Part shown: positions 43,498 through 53,336 of the stretch, piece by piece
Position numbering within the stretch: the stretch's first letter is position 1
Layout of the letters: the number at the start of each line of letters is the position of its first letter
Source: Pseudomonas nitroreducens
GTDB lineage: Bacteria > Pseudomonadota > Gammaproteobacteria > Pseudomonadales > Pseudomonadaceae
NCBI RefSeq assembly: GCF_024170165.1
Contig: NZ_JALJXP010000011.1
Coordinates: forward strand, 124,001-188,000
Length of the DNA stretch: 64,000 nt
Direction of reading: 5' to 3'
Notes under the pieces: generated by a model
Told to the model about the DNA's origin: nothing
Databases searched by the model: none
The model's input: only the letters and a program-made list of their open reading frames with translations
Made by a program: the position numbers and the translations under genes

Positions 43498-44997
43498 TCA
43501 GTCGCGGGTGGGGCTGATGTCCATGTCTTCGTAGCGGATGAAACGGGTGCCGTTCTTGAAGCGGTAGCCCAGCCAGATCGCCAGGAACAGCGGAATGGTG
43601 ATGTAGGTGGCAACCAGCCCGGCCCAGTCCACGTGCTCGCCGACGAAGGCCTGGTAGTTCTGCCCCAGGGTGATGATCAGGCACAGGGTGAAGGCGAACA
43701 GCGGGCCCAGGGGGAACCACTTGGCACGGTAGGGCAGGTCATTGAGGTTGCCGCCCTGCAGCACGAAGCCCTTGCGGAAGCGGTAGTGCGACACGGCGAT
43801 GCCCAGCCAGACGATGAAGCCGCACATGCCCGAGGCGTTGAGCAGCCAGGTGTAGACGGTCTTGTCGCCGATGAAGCTGGTGAGGAAGCACAGCGCGCCG
43901 ATCAGCGTGGTGGCATACAGCGCATAGCGCGGCACGCCGCTGGCGGACACCTGGGTGAACAGGCGCGGCGCCTTGCCCTGGGTGGCCATGGTGTAGAGCA
44001 TCCGGGTCGAGGCGTACATGCCCGAGTTGCCCGCCGAGAGGATCGCCGAGAGGATCACCGCGTTCATCACGCCCGCGGCGGCGGCGAGGCCCGCGCGCTC
44101 GAACAGCAGGGTGAAGGGCGAGGTGCTGATGTCGCTGCTGTCGGTCTTGAGCAGGTTCGGATCGGTGTAGGGGATCAGCATGCCGATGACGAAGATCGAC
44201 AGGATGTAGAACATCAGGATTCGCCAGAACACCTGGCGGATGGCGATGGGAATGGACTTCTGCGGATTCTCCGACTCGCCCGCGGCGACGCCGATCAGCT
44301 CGGTGCCCTGGAAGGAGAAGCCGGCGATCATCGCCACCCCGATCATCGCCTGCAGGCCACCGACGAAGGGCGCATCGCCGCTGGTGAAGTTGCTGAAGCC
44401 GGGGCTGTCGATGCCGTGCATGATGCCGATGATGCTGGCCAGGCCGATGCCGATGAAGATCACCACGGCCACCACCTTGATCAGCGCGAACCAGAATTCG
44501 CTCTCGCCAAAGCCTTTCACCGAGAAGAAGTTGAGCATGAACATGATGGCCAGGAAGCCGGCGCTCCAGTACATGCCCGAGACTTCCGGGAACCAGAATT
44601 TCATCACCAGCTGCGCGGCCACCAGCTCCGCGGCAATGGTCACCGCCCAGTTGTACCAGTAGTTCCAGCCCATGGCGAAACCGAAGCCATCGTCGATGAA
44701 ACGGCTGCCATAGGTGCAGAACGAGCCGGAATCGGGGATGTACGCCGCCAGCTCGCCGAGGCTGGTCATGAGGAAGAACACCATCAGGCCGATCAGCGCA
44801 TAGGCCAGCAGTGCGCCGCCGGGACCGGCGGTGGCGATGGTGCTGCCGGAGGCGACGAACAGGCCGGTGCCGATGGAGCCACCGATGGCGATCATGTTCA
44901 GGTGGCGCGGCTTGAGGGAGCGCTTCAGATGATGCGGCTTCTCCTTCGGCCCCATGGCGAATGTCAGTTCGACGTCGTCTTTGATTCTGCGATTCAC
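43498..44997 (-). CDS. lysP: Amino acid permease, lysine-specific (LysP-like)
   Basis: The 499-residue protein has twelve membrane segments of the APC superfamily (LysP branch): KRSLKPRHLNMIAIGGSIGTGLFVASGSTIATAGPGGALLAYALIGLMVFFLMTSLGELAAYIPDSGSF at the N-terminus and GWNYWYNWAVTIAAELVAA. It probably imports lysine with protons. Position next to rsmC and the GDT1 gene matches lysP (PA4628) in the PAO1 map as I recall it. Confidence 0.9.
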   Translation of the reverse strand: MNRRIKDDVELTFAMGPKEKPHHLKRSLKPRHLNMIAIGGSIGTGLFVASGSTIATAGPGGALLAYALIGLMVFFLMTSLGELAAYIPDSGSFCTYGSRFIDDGFGFAMGWNYWYNWAVTIAAELVAAQLVMKFWFPEVSGMYWSAGFLAIMFMLNFFSVKGFGESEFWFALIKVVAVVIFIGIGLASIIGIMHGIDSPGFSNFTSGDAPFVGGLQAMIGVAMIAGFSFQGTELIGVAAGESENPQKSIPIAIRQVFWRILMFYILSIFVIGMLIPYTDPNLLKTDSSDISTSPFTLLFERAGLAAAAGVMNAVILSAILSAGNSGMYASTRMLYTMATQGKAPRLFTQVSASGVPRYALYATTLIGALCFLTSFIGDKTVYTWLLNASGMCGFIVWLGIAVSHYRFRKGFVLQGGNLNDLPYRAKWFPLGPLFAFTLCLIITLGQNYQAFVGEHVDWAGLVATYITIPLFLAIWLGYRFKNGTRFIRYEDMDISPTRD

Positions 44998-45073
44998 GGT
45001 GTCCTCGATATTTCAGGGCGAGCGGCGATGCGCCGATCCAGCGGGCTGCGTGGAGTGTAGTGCGAGCTCTGGA

Positions 45074-46075
45074 TCAGCGCCGGGCGCTGTAGATGCGGAA
45101 GCCGTCGGCCTCGGCCAGGGTGCGGCAGGGGCCCAGGTGCTGTTCGATCAGCGGCGGGTATTTCAGGAAGCTGTTGGCCACCAGGCGCAGTTCGCCGCCG
45201 GACGCCAGGTGGCGTGCCGACTGGCGCAGCAGGTGTTCGGTGGCGGCGTAACTGGTGTGCACGCCCTGGTGGAAGGGCGGGTTGCTGACGATGGCGGCGA
45301 GGCCTTCTGGCGCGGCGTCGATGCCGTCAGCGGCGATCACTTCACCCTCCAGGCCGTTGGCAGCCAGGGTCAGGCGGCTGCTTTCGATGGCGAAGGCGTC
45401 GACGTCCAGCAGGGTCAGGCGGCTCTGTGGATAACGTCGCTTGAGCGTGGCGCCGAGCACCCCGGCGCCACAGCCGAAGTCCAGCACGTGGCCGCTCGGC
45501 AGCTTGTCCAGATGCTCCAGCAGCAGTGCGCTGCCACGGTCTAGGCGGCCATGGCTGAACACCCCGGGCAGGGTGATGACCTGCAGCGGGCCATCGGCCA
45601 GCGGCAGTTCATAGCGTTGCGCGAGGCCGTGCAGATCGGGCGCAGCCGGCGCGCCGTCGATGTGTGTGTGCCACAGCTGGCAATGGCGGGCGCTGTCCAG
45701 CTTGCTGGCGCGGCCGAGTTCGCCGAGCTGCTTGCTGGCGCGCTCGACGCCGGCGCGTTTCTCGCCGACCAGGTACAACTCGCCGTCCGGCACGCAGCTG
45801 GCCAGTGCGGCCAGCAGGTAGTCGGTCAGCTCGCGGGACTTGGGCAGGAACAGTACCGCGGCCTCAAAAGGGGCTGCGGGCGGTGTGGCGCCGAAATGGC
45901 AACGGCCGGGATAACGACTTTCCAGCTGCCGGGCTTCGCCGGCATGCCAGCTCCAGCCCTGGGCCTGCGGGAAGTCGCCGAGCAGGGCATCGGCGGGCAG
46001 GCCGGCGAGCAGGACGCGGCCCTGGAAGCGCTCGGTCTGGCGCAGCAGCACTTCACTGGTGGGGGCGTTGGACAT
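45074..46075 (-). CDS. rsmC: 16S rRNA m2G1207 methyltransferase
   Basis: The start at 46075 ([19 protein letters not shown]) gives 333 residues. It has the RsmC two-domain structure: an N-terminal pseudo-methyltransferase half and a C-terminal catalytic half with [20 protein letters not shown] (SAM motif I) and [14 protein letters not shown] (NPPF active site). The enzyme methylates G1207 of 16S rRNA in the 30S subunit. A DUF1835 gene sits 53 nt upstream on the same strand. Confidence 0.95.
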   Translation of the reverse strand: MSNAPTSEVLLRQTERFQGRVLLAGLPADALLGDFPQAQGWSWHAGEARQLESRYPGRCHFGATPPAAPFEAAVLFLPKSRELTDYLLAALASCVPDGELYLVGEKRAGVERASKQLGELGRASKLDSARHCQLWHTHIDGAPAAPDLHGLAQRYELPLADGPLQVITLPGVFSHGRLDRGSALLLEHLDKLPSGHVLDFGCGAGVLGATLKRRYPQSRLTLLDVDAFAIESSRLTLAANGLEGEVIAADGIDAAPEGLAAIVSNPPFHQGVHTSYAATEHLLRQSARHLASGGELRLVANSFLKYPPLIEQHLGPCRTLAEADGFRIYSARR

Positions 46076-46128
46076 GCGGCCTCCTGGCGAAAAAGGGCGC
46101 GAGTTTAGCAGGGCTGCCGCGGCCGAGC

Positions 46129-46893
46129 CTAGGCGAGCCGCACTTCGGCATTCTTCCAGAAGTCGTCGCCACGCAGTTCCAGCGCCCCGGCCGCGACTTG
46201 TTCGCGCAGGCGCCAGGCCGCCAGCAGGTCGCTGACGAACAGGCCGTCGACGTAGGCCATGGTCGGCCCGATCACGGATTGCACCGGGCGCCAGGACGCG
46301 CTGGCGCTGTCCAGCAGGATGCGGTCGATGTGCGCATAACCGCTGCCGCTCAACTGACCATCCAGCCACAGGCGCAACTCGGCGTTTTCGGTCAGGGCGC
46401 GCTGCCAGTCCGCCGCCAGGCCTTGGCGCTCGGCGGCGTCGAGTTCGTGGCTGGCGGCCAGGGCGTTGGCCAGTTCGACGGGTTTGAGCATGGCGATGGC
46501 GTGGCGGTCCTCGCTGCGGCACTGGCCGCTGCCGGCGCCGACACTGCGCAGGATGATGTTCGCGGGCAGCAGCGCGCAGACGCGGCGCAGCAGCAGTTGC
46601 TCGCTGGCGCTGTCGCCGTGCCAGAGGGTGATGGAGGCGACGTCCGGGCTGTGCAGCCAGTTCACCTCGGTGGCCATCTCGATGGCAATCTCCCGCTCGC
46701 GCAGGACGTCGCCGCCCAGCTCGTGCCAGAACGCGGCGCGCTGCAGGCAGGGCGGGTTATCCACATCGCTCAACGGGCCGACCGCGAGGTCGTCCGGCAT
46801 CACGCGGATTTTCTTCTCGGTCAGCACGCCGGCCTCGACTGCCCGATGCAGGGCTTCGGCGGCGCCGTCGCCGCAGACCAGATGCAGGCTCAT
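46129..46893 (-). CDS. DUF1835/DUF3658 domain protein
   Basis: The ATG at 46893 overlaps the hprA stop as ATGA. The 254-residue protein starts [45 protein letters not shown] (DUF1835) and ends with a DUF3658-like helical domain. The family is present in many bacteria without a known role. It is translationally coupled to hprA. Confidence 0.85.
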   Translation of the reverse strand: MSLHLVCGDGAAEALHRAVEAGVLTEKKIRVMPDDLAVGPLSDVDNPPCLQRAAFWHELGGDVLREREIAIEMATEVNWLHSPDVASITLWHGDSASEQLLLRRVCALLPANIILRSVGAGSGQCRSEDRHAIAMLKPVELANALAASHELDAAERQGLAADWQRALTENAELRLWLDGQLSGSGYAHIDRILLDSASASWRPVQSVIGPTMAYVDGLFVSDLLAAWRLREQVAAGALELRGDDFWKNAEVRLA

Positions 46894-47855
46894 GGTGCCA
46901 CCACCCGGCGCGGCTCGCCGGCGAAGAAGCCCGCGGCGTTTTCGCTCAACTGGCCGACGATGCGCTGCCGGGCCTCGCGGCTGCCCCAGGCGCTGTGTGG
47001 GGTAAGGATGAGGCGCGGGATGTCGCCGGCCAGCAGCGGGTTGCCGTCCTTGGGCGGCTCGACGCTGAGCACGTCGAATGCCGCGCCGCCGAGATGGCCG
47101 CGGCGCAGGGTGTCCGCCAGCGCCTGTTCGTCGACCAGCCCGCCGCGGGCGGTGTTGATCAGGTAGGCGCCGGGCTTCATCAGGTCCAGTTCGCGCTGGC
47201 CGATCAGGTTGCGGGTGGCGTCGGTCAGCGGACAATGCAGGGTGAGGGCGTCGACCTGCGGCAGCAGTTCGTCCAGCGCCAGGCGATCGGCACGCGCCGG
47301 GCGGCCGGGCAACGCGCCGAGCAGCACGCGCATGCCGAAGGCTTCGGCCAGCCTGGCCACCGCACCGCCCAGTTCGCCGTGGCCGAGCAGGCCGAGGGTC
47401 TTGCCTTCCAGCTCGACGATGGGGAAGTCCAGCAGGCAGAACTGCGGCGCCTTCTGCCAGCGACCCTCGCGGATCGCCGCCTGGTAGTCCGGCAGCCGCG
47501 TGGCCAGGGCGAGCAGCAGCATCAGGGTGTGCTGGGCCACCGACGGGGTGCCGTAGCCCTGGCAATTGCTCACCGTCACGCCGTGGCGGCGCGCCGCATC
47601 GAGGTCGACGTTGTTGGTACCGGTAGCGGCCACCAGGATCAACTTGAGGTCCGGGCATTGCTCGATGGCCTCGGCGCCGATGCGCACCTTGTTGCTGATC
47701 GCCACCTGCGCGCCCTTCAGGCGCTCGGCCACCTGCTCGGTGTCGCTGCGCCCGTGCAGGACCAGCTCGCCGAACGGCGCGCGCAGCGGCGCGAGGTCGA
47801 GGTCACCGAGGTCGAGGGAGGCATGGTCGAGGAAGACGGCGCGAGCAGGATTCAT
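46890..47855 (-). CDS. hprA: D-2-hydroxyacid (glycerate) dehydrogenase
   Basis: The start at 47855 (MNPARAVFLDHASLDLGDLDL) gives 321 residues of the NAD-dependent 2-hydroxyacid dehydrogenase family. Visible are GKTLGLLGHGELGGAVARLAEAFGM (NAD fold; GxGxxG as GHGELG), LINTARGGLVDEQALADTL (catalytic Arg region), and DVLSVEPPKDGNPLLAGDIPRLILTPHSAWGSREARQR with the acid and His. Synteny suggests hydroxypyruvate/glycerate dehydrogenase in serine-glyoxylate metabolism. Confidence 0.9.
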   Translation of the reverse strand: MNPARAVFLDHASLDLGDLDLAPLRAPFGELVLHGRSDTEQVAERLKGAQVAISNKVRIGAEAIEQCPDLKLILVAATGTNNVDLDAARRHGVTVSNCQGYGTPSVAQHTLMLLLALATRLPDYQAAIREGRWQKAPQFCLLDFPIVELEGKTLGLLGHGELGGAVARLAEAFGMRVLLGALPGRPARADRLALDELLPQVDALTLHCPLTDATRNLIGQRELDLMKPGAYLINTARGGLVDEQALADTLRRGHLGGAAFDVLSVEPPKDGNPLLAGDIPRLILTPHSAWGSREARQRIVGQLSENAAGFFAGEPRRVVAP

Positions 47856-48074
47856 GAGCGATGACACCTTGAGCGGAAGGGCGGGATGAAGGGGATTCTC
47901 GGCAGAACCGCCGCCGTGGACAACCCGGTCTGCCCGCGGATGTGGACGGAGGGAACTGCGTATTGATGGTAGATGTTTGAGTGAAAAGTCTGACAGGCGT
48001 TTCGGTTTTCCCTCATCTGCTGTCCCGTGCCAGCTACTTAGAGTGATCCCATCGAAATCCCGAGGTGACTTGCG

Positions 48075-49538
48075 ATGATGGGTTGGCTGATCTCCGGTCT
48101 GACGCTCTTTGGCATCACGACCGCCGGACTCTGGAGTGCATGGGTCTGGTCCCGCGTGGGTTCCTCGGCGTCCCTTCCTCACGTTCCCTGCGCGCGACGT
48201 CGCCATCAGCTGCGCCCCAACGGCCTGGAGCCGCTGCTCTGCTTCGGCTCCCTGATGGCCGCCTGCGAAGGGCCGGTGGGCGTGGCGTTGGTGCGCGAGC
48301 GTGGCGAAATGACCGAACGGCTGGCCGCGGATCTGGAGGAATGCTGGGGTATCCGCGATGGCAAATCGGCGCGCGATACGCTGCAGAGCATGCTGCTGGA
48401 AGCGCACAGTTTGCCGCTGGACGAGGATTTCCGCCGCCTGCAACGCAACGAGCCGAGCGCGTTCGATGGTGAGCAGCGGCTGCGCTGGCAACGTGCGAAG
48501 CGGGCCTGGGGCAAGGCCGGCCTGGTCCTGCCGAAGGACATTTCCATGGCGGCTCACGACTACGAGTGTATTGCCTGGCTGACGCGGCGCTGCCATGCCT
48601 GCGGTTATCTCGCCGAGGCCGAGGCCTGGCTTTGCCTGGCCTGGGTGGCAGAAGCAGCCGTGCGCCACTTCGGCGACTGGCAAAGCTATGCCGCGTCCTG
48701 TGTGCTGGTGCGGGCCACCCTGCAACGCGACGGCCAACAGGACTCGCTGGCCATCCGTGCCTACAGGGAACTGATGGCGGAAGCGGGACAGTGGCGGGCC
48801 CATCCGCTGGCAGGCATCCGTGCAGACGGTGTGGTTCTGCAGATCGGACACGAGATTGCGCCGTTCGCCAGCCAGCCTCGCCTGTTCCTGCTGGCCTTCG
48901 GATCACTGATCGCACTCAGCGCCGGCGTGCGCTCCGATCGACTGGCGATCGCGCCCGATGAGCCGGAACTGCACCGCTTGTGGCTGGCACGGAACTGGCG
49001 TGCCGAGGGCCCGGGGCCGGTGAAGGAGCGTCTGCACTGGCTGCTGGAGACCGGCAGCCGGGCGCGCTTCGATGCCCAGTTGCAAGCTGGCGTGGATCGC
49101 CGGGGCAGTGGCGCTGGCGAGGCGGGGCAGGAACGCTTAGAGCAGGCGCGTCGGGCTCTGCTCAAGGCCGGGCACGATCCGGAACGGGTGGACGGCTGTC
49201 GTACGGCGCTGGGCTACGACCTGGAGCGGGCCGCCTTCGGTGCGCGCCTGGCCTTCGCCGCCGGCCTGCTGGATGAGGCGAGCCTGTGGAATGCCCTGCG
49301 GCACATGGCGCGACAGGCGCGCTCGGCATTCGCTGACTGGGAGCAGTACCTGATCTCGGTGGTCATCGGTCATGCGCTGGCCACTCCGGATCGGGATGCC
49401 GGCCGGCAGCTGCTGCGTAGCGGCATGGCGTTGCTCGATGGCATCTGCCCGTTCGCCGAATTCCTTTCACCCTGGCAGGCCTGTCCACTGGACAGGCTGC
49501 CGGTACTCCACGCGGTATCCTCTGCGGTGGCTCGTTGA
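48075..49538 (+). CDS. Tandem DUF1266 protein
   Basis: GAGGTG lies eight bases before the start at 48075. The 487-residue protein has an N-terminal membrane anchor (MMGWLISGLTLFGITTAGLWSAWVW), then two DUF1266-like units: CIAWLTRRCHACGYLAEAEAWLCLAWVAEAAVRHFGDWQSYAASCVL and LERAAFGARLAFAAGLLDEASLWNALRHMARQARSAFADWEQYLISVVIGHAL. The signature W-x-F/A-x-D/G-W is seen in both. Family members are associated with contact-dependent or stress systems but lack an established function. It is divergent from the hprA operon. Confidence 0.85.
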   Translation: MMGWLISGLTLFGITTAGLWSAWVWSRVGSSASLPHVPCARRRHQLRPNGLEPLLCFGSLMAACEGPVGVALVRERGEMTERLAADLEECWGIRDGKSARDTLQSMLLEAHSLPLDEDFRRLQRNEPSAFDGEQRLRWQRAKRAWGKAGLVLPKDISMAAHDYECIAWLTRRCHACGYLAEAEAWLCLAWVAEAAVRHFGDWQSYAASCVLVRATLQRDGQQDSLAIRAYRELMAEAGQWRAHPLAGIRADGVVLQIGHEIAPFASQPRLFLLAFGSLIALSAGVRSDRLAIAPDEPELHRLWLARNWRAEGPGPVKERLHWLLETGSRARFDAQLQAGVDRRGSGAGEAGQERLEQARRALLKAGHDPERVDGCRTALGYDLERAAFGARLAFAAGLLDEASLWNALRHMARQARSAFADWEQYLISVVIGHALATPDRDAGRQLLRSGMALLDGICPFAEFLSPWQACPLDRLPVLHAVSSAVAR

Positions 49539-49624
49539 GGCAGGCCAGGCGCGGTCCGGGCACTTGTGGTGGCCCCGTGGCTTCGTATAGAAGTGGGCTT
49601 TGCAGATGGCTGTTCGGAGGCACG

Positions 49625-50254
49625 ATGTACTGGGCGGAATTTCTCACGGTGGCGTTCATTCACCTGCTGGCAGTGGCCAGCCCCGGCCCGGATTTCGCCG
49701 TGGTGGTGCGTGAGAGCGTGGCCCACGGCCGTCGCGCCGGAACCTGGACGGCGCTGGGCGTGGGCAGCGCGATCTTCCTGCACGTGACCTATTCGCTGCT
49801 GGGCATCGGCCTGATCGTGTCGCAGTCCATCGTGCTGTTCAACGCGCTGAAATGGTTGGCGGCGGCTTACCTGCTGTACATCGGCTTCAAGGCGCTGCGG
49901 GCGCGGCCGGCCGATCCGGCAGCGGCCGAAACCGTCGTTGCGCCGGTCGCCCGTACTGCACGCGGCGCCTATGTCGCCGGCTTCGTCACCAATGGCCTGA
50001 ACCCCAAGGCCACGCTGTTCTTCCTCTCGCTGTTCACCGTGGTGATCAACCCGCACACGCCGCTGCTGGTCCAGGCGGGATACGGCGTTTACCTGGCCTG
50101 CGCCACGGCCGGCTGGTTCTGTCTGGTGGCGCTGCTGTTCAGCCAGCAGCGGGTGCGCGCGGGCTTCGCGCGCATGGGGCACTGGTTCGATCGGATGATG
50201 GGCGTGGTGCTGGTGGGGCTGGGGATCAAGCTGGCGTTCACCCAGTTGCGCTGA
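49625..50254 (+). CDS. LysE family exporter
   Basis: The start at 49625 has GGAGG five bases upstream. The 209-residue protein has six membrane helices and the LysE/RhtB opening AVASPGPDFAVVVRESVAHGRRAGTWTALGVG with the P-G-P-x-F motif, then FVTNGLNPKATLFFLSLF. It probably exports amino acids or similar compounds. Substrate unknown. Confidence 0.93.
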   Translation: MYWAEFLTVAFIHLLAVASPGPDFAVVVRESVAHGRRAGTWTALGVGSAIFLHVTYSLLGIGLIVSQSIVLFNALKWLAAAYLLYIGFKALRARPADPAAAETVVAPVARTARGAYVAGFVTNGLNPKATLFFLSLFTVVINPHTPLLVQAGYGVYLACATAGWFCLVALLFSQQRVRAGFARMGHWFDRMMGVVLVGLGIKLAFTQLR

Positions 50255-50267
50255 ACCGGCTTGAACG

Positions 50268-50285
50268 GGGCGCCTCGCGGCGCCC
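50268..50285. terminator. GC hairpin between LysE and cytochrome genes
   Basis: GGGCGCC-TCGC-GGCGCCC lies between two convergent genes; no T-tract on either side, so it is a weak terminator. Confidence 0.4.
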
Positions 50286-50291
50286 TCGGGA

Positions 50292-51542
50292 CTACTGCAG
50301 AGCGCGGATGTCTGCTACTTGGTCGGGGCTGACCGGTGTGGCCTGATACCCCCAGGCCGAGCGCAGGAAGCTGGTCAATTCGGCCACTTGCCTGTCACTT
50401 AGCCGCCAGCCGAACGCGGGCATGCTCAGGCCCGTGGGAGCAGCCTGGGTGACGGGCACGCTGGCTCCGTTCAGGATGAGGCGGATCAGCGAGTCGGGAC
50501 TGGCACCGAGCACCGCCGAGTTGCCCGCCAGGCGCGGGAAGGTGCTGCGGTAGCCGCGGCCATCGCTGCGGTGGCAGGCGGCGCAGTTATCCAGATAGAG
50601 CTCCTCGCCGACGGTTTTCGGCGTGCCTTCGACCAGGTTCACGGTGGTGAAGTCGCTGCCCACGCTGGCCACCTCACGCCCAGAGGAAAGGGACTTGAGG
50701 TAGACCGCGATGGCCTTGAGGTCGGCCTCCTGGAAGTACTGGGTGCTGTGCGCTACGGCTTCGCCCATCGGGCCAAAGGCGGCCGTGTGGGTATTACGAC
50801 CGGCCTTGAGGAACTCTATCAGGTCTGCCTCGGACCAGTCCTGCAGGCTGCTGTCGGTGACACCGGCCAGGTCGGCCGCATACCAGCCGGCCAGCTTCGC
50901 GCCTGCCAGGTAGTCCGCCCCGTTCTGGTCCAGGGCTTTCTCCTGGAAGGCAATGCCACGTGGCGTATGGCAAGTGCCGCAATGCCCCAGCCCCTGCACC
51001 AGATAGGCGCCGCGGTTCCACTCCGGAGTCTGGGTGGCGACCGGGCGGTAGGGTTCGGCTTTGCTGAACAGGGTGTTCCAGACGCTCAGCGGCCAGCGCA
51101 TGTTCAATGGCCAGGGGATGTCGCTGATGCGATTCGCCGAGGGATCGGCCAGCACGCCGTGCCTGAAGTAGGCGTAGAGGTCGCTGACATCTTCATCGCT
51201 GAGCCGCGAGAAGGACGGATAGGGCATCGCCGGGTACAGGTTGCGGCCATCGGCAGCGAGGCCTTTGCGCAGGGCATCGGCAAACTGTTGCAGCGTGTAC
51301 GAGCCGATGCCGTTGCGGGTATCCGGCGTGATATTGGTGGAAAAGATCGCGCCCAGTGGCGATTGCAGCGCCAGCCCGCCGGCGAAGGGGCGCCGCGGAT
51401 CGACGGTGTGGCAGGCGGCGCAGTCGCCCAACTGGGCGAGGTAGCGGCCGCGGTCAATGGCGGCGTCCAGGTCTTCGGCCGCGTCGGCCTGCGCCGAGTC
51501 CATGACCAGCAGGAGGGTCAGCGAAAGCAGTATGGATTTCAT
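50292..51542 (-). CDS. Triheme cytochrome c subunit of a membrane sugar-acid dehydrogenase
   Basis: The 416-residue protein has a signal peptide (MKSILLSLTLLLVMDSAQA) and three CxxCH heme sites: CAACH (near residue 41), CGTCH (near 189) and CAACH (near 321), the typical triheme pattern of the gluconate/alcohol dehydrogenase cytochrome subunit. It passes electrons from the flavoprotein to quinone or terminal oxidase at the outer face of the inner membrane. It is the last gene of the three-gene operon. Confidence 0.95.
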   Translation of the reverse strand: MKSILLSLTLLLVMDSAQADAAEDLDAAIDRGRYLAQLGDCAACHTVDPRRPFAGGLALQSPLGAIFSTNITPDTRNGIGSYTLQQFADALRKGLAADGRNLYPAMPYPSFSRLSDEDVSDLYAYFRHGVLADPSANRISDIPWPLNMRWPLSVWNTLFSKAEPYRPVATQTPEWNRGAYLVQGLGHCGTCHTPRGIAFQEKALDQNGADYLAGAKLAGWYAADLAGVTDSSLQDWSEADLIEFLKAGRNTHTAAFGPMGEAVAHSTQYFQEADLKAIAVYLKSLSSGREVASVGSDFTTVNLVEGTPKTVGEELYLDNCAACHRSDGRGYRSTFPRLAGNSAVLGASPDSLIRLILNGASVPVTQAAPTGLSMPAFGWRLSDRQVAELTSFLRSAWGYQATPVSPDQVADIRALQ

Positions 51543-51553
51543 GACGTGCCTCC

Positions 51554-53332
51554 TCAGGCGGATACCAGCGGGCCGGGGTTCTTCAGGTACTGCTGGCGGA
51601 TGGCGTTGGCCGCCCAGTAGGCCAGCGCGCCGACGATGCCGGTGGGGTTGTAGGCCATGTTCTGTGGGAAGGCGCTGGCGCCGAGGACGAACAGGTTCGG
51701 CACGTCCCAGCTCTGCAGGTACTTGTTCACCACGCTTTGCCTCGGGTTCTCGCCCATGATGGCGCCGCCGGTGGTGTGGGTGCTCTGGTAGGCCCGCCAG
51801 TCGAAGCGCGAGCCGGGCCTGGGCGCCGAGGAGACGCTGTGCCTGGGGTTGAGCACCTGGGCGATCTGCTCCATGCGCTGGACCATGAACTGGGCCTGGA
51901 GGATGTCGTTGGGTTTCCAGTCGAAGGTCATGCGCAGCATCGGCAGGCCGTGCTCGTCGGTGTAGGTCGGATCGAGGTCGAGGTAGCAGTCGCGGTAGGC
52001 CATGCTCGAGCCTTCGGCATGCAGGCCCATGTTGTGGTTGTAGTTGTCCTTGATCGCCTGCTTCCAGCCGCTGCCCCAGGCCGGCGCGGTGTCCGGCAGG
52101 ACCATCTGCTGGATTGGCCGCCCGCCGCTGGTGGAGGAAGACAGGTAGGCGCCGCCGACGAAGCCGTTGGTCTGGTTGAAGAAAGCTTCGTTGTTGTAGT
52201 CGTCCAGGCAGGTGTAGCCCGCGCCGGCGCCGACGAAGGGGTTGAAGTGCTTGTCCTTGTCGAAGAACAGGTTCACTGCAGAGTTGGTCTGGTAGGCGTA
52301 GTTCTTGCCGACCACGCCTTCGCCGCTGGCCGGGTCGTAGGGCTCGCCAATCTTCGAGAGCAGCAGCAGGCGCACGTTGTGCAGCTGGAAGGCGCTGAGG
52401 ATCACCAGGTCAGCCGGTTGCTCGACTTCGCGGCCCTGGGCGTCGATGTAGGTGACGCCGGTGGCTTTGCGCCCGCTGGAGTCGGTGTTGATGCGGATGA
52501 CCTTGGACTGGGTGCGCAGCTGGAAATTCGGCTGGGTGAGCAGGACCGGGAGGATGGTTGTCTGCGGCGAGGCCTTGGAGTAGTTGAAGCAGCCGAAGCG
52601 CTCGCAGTAGCCGCAGTAGTTGCACGGCCCCATCTGTACGCCGTAGGGGTTGGTGTAGGGCTCGGTGCAGTTGGAAGCAGGGCAGGGGAAGGCGCTCAGG
52701 CCCAATTCCTTGCCGGCCTGGGTCAGCAGTTCGCCGGCGTAGAGGGTCTTCATCGGCGCGGTGGGGTAGGGGTTCTGTCGTGGCGCCTCGAACGGGTTGC
52801 CGCCGCCGGTTCGCTGGCCGCGCAGGTTGCCGGCCTGGCCGGCGGTACCACAGACCTTCTCGAAGTGGTCGAAGAAGGGCTCCAGTTCTTCGTAGGTCAC
52901 ACCCCAGTCCTGGATCGTCATGCCTTCGGGGATGGCATTGGCGCCGTGGCGCTGCAGGGTGTTGCTGCGCAGTTGCAGGTCATAGGGCTGCATACGCCAA
53001 TGCTGGCCGTTCCAGTGCACGCCGGCGCCGCCCACGCCATTGCCGGGCAGGAAGGCGCCGAGGCGGCGGTAGGGCACGGCCTGGTCGGCGGGAGTGTGGC
53101 GAATGGTCAGGGTTTCCTTGGCGAGGTTCTGGAACAGCTTGTAGCGGATGCCGTAGGTCAGTTCATCGGCCATGCGCGGGTAGGCGAAGTCAGGGGAGGT
53201 ATTGCGCATTTCCCCGCGCTCCAGTGCGACCACCTCGAGGCCGGCGTCGGTCAGCTCCCGGGACATGATCGAGCCGGTCCAGCCCAGGCCGATGACCACG
53301 GCATCGACGGGCGCCATCTTCAATGCGCTCAT
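51554..53332 (-). CDS. GMC-type flavoprotein subunit, gluconate 2-dehydrogenase-like
   Basis: The 592-residue flavoprotein has an FAD fold opening VDAVVIGLGWTGSIMSRELTDAGLEVVALERGE, an iron-sulfur-like Cys cluster CNYCGYCERFGC (residues about 235-246), and the GMC active-site tail STHTTGGAIMGENP and NMAYNPTGIVGALAYWAA (His and Asn). It oxidises gluconate or a related polyol/sugar acid in the periplasm after export with the Tat-borne small subunit. AGGAG lies eight bases before the ATG. Confidence 0.92.
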   Translation of the reverse strand: MSALKMAPVDAVVIGLGWTGSIMSRELTDAGLEVVALERGEMRNTSPDFAYPRMADELTYGIRYKLFQNLAKETLTIRHTPADQAVPYRRLGAFLPGNGVGGAGVHWNGQHWRMQPYDLQLRSNTLQRHGANAIPEGMTIQDWGVTYEELEPFFDHFEKVCGTAGQAGNLRGQRTGGGNPFEAPRQNPYPTAPMKTLYAGELLTQAGKELGLSAFPCPASNCTEPYTNPYGVQMGPCNYCGYCERFGCFNYSKASPQTTILPVLLTQPNFQLRTQSKVIRINTDSSGRKATGVTYIDAQGREVEQPADLVILSAFQLHNVRLLLLSKIGEPYDPASGEGVVGKNYAYQTNSAVNLFFDKDKHFNPFVGAGAGYTCLDDYNNEAFFNQTNGFVGGAYLSSSTSGGRPIQQMVLPDTAPAWGSGWKQAIKDNYNHNMGLHAEGSSMAYRDCYLDLDPTYTDEHGLPMLRMTFDWKPNDILQAQFMVQRMEQIAQVLNPRHSVSSAPRPGSRFDWRAYQSTHTTGGAIMGENPRQSVVNKYLQSWDVPNLFVLGASAFPQNMAYNPTGIVGALAYWAANAIRQQYLKNPGPLVSA

Positions 53333-53336
53333 GCGG

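Noticed and set aside
46752-46766. TTATCCACA inside the DUF1835 gene
   Set aside because: A single DnaA box within a coding region without a partner is likely chance.
46893-48851. N-terminal extension of the hprA frame to 48851
   Set aside because: The extension overlaps the tandem DUF1266 gene antisense and has no dehydrogenase homology; the real start is the ATG at 47855.
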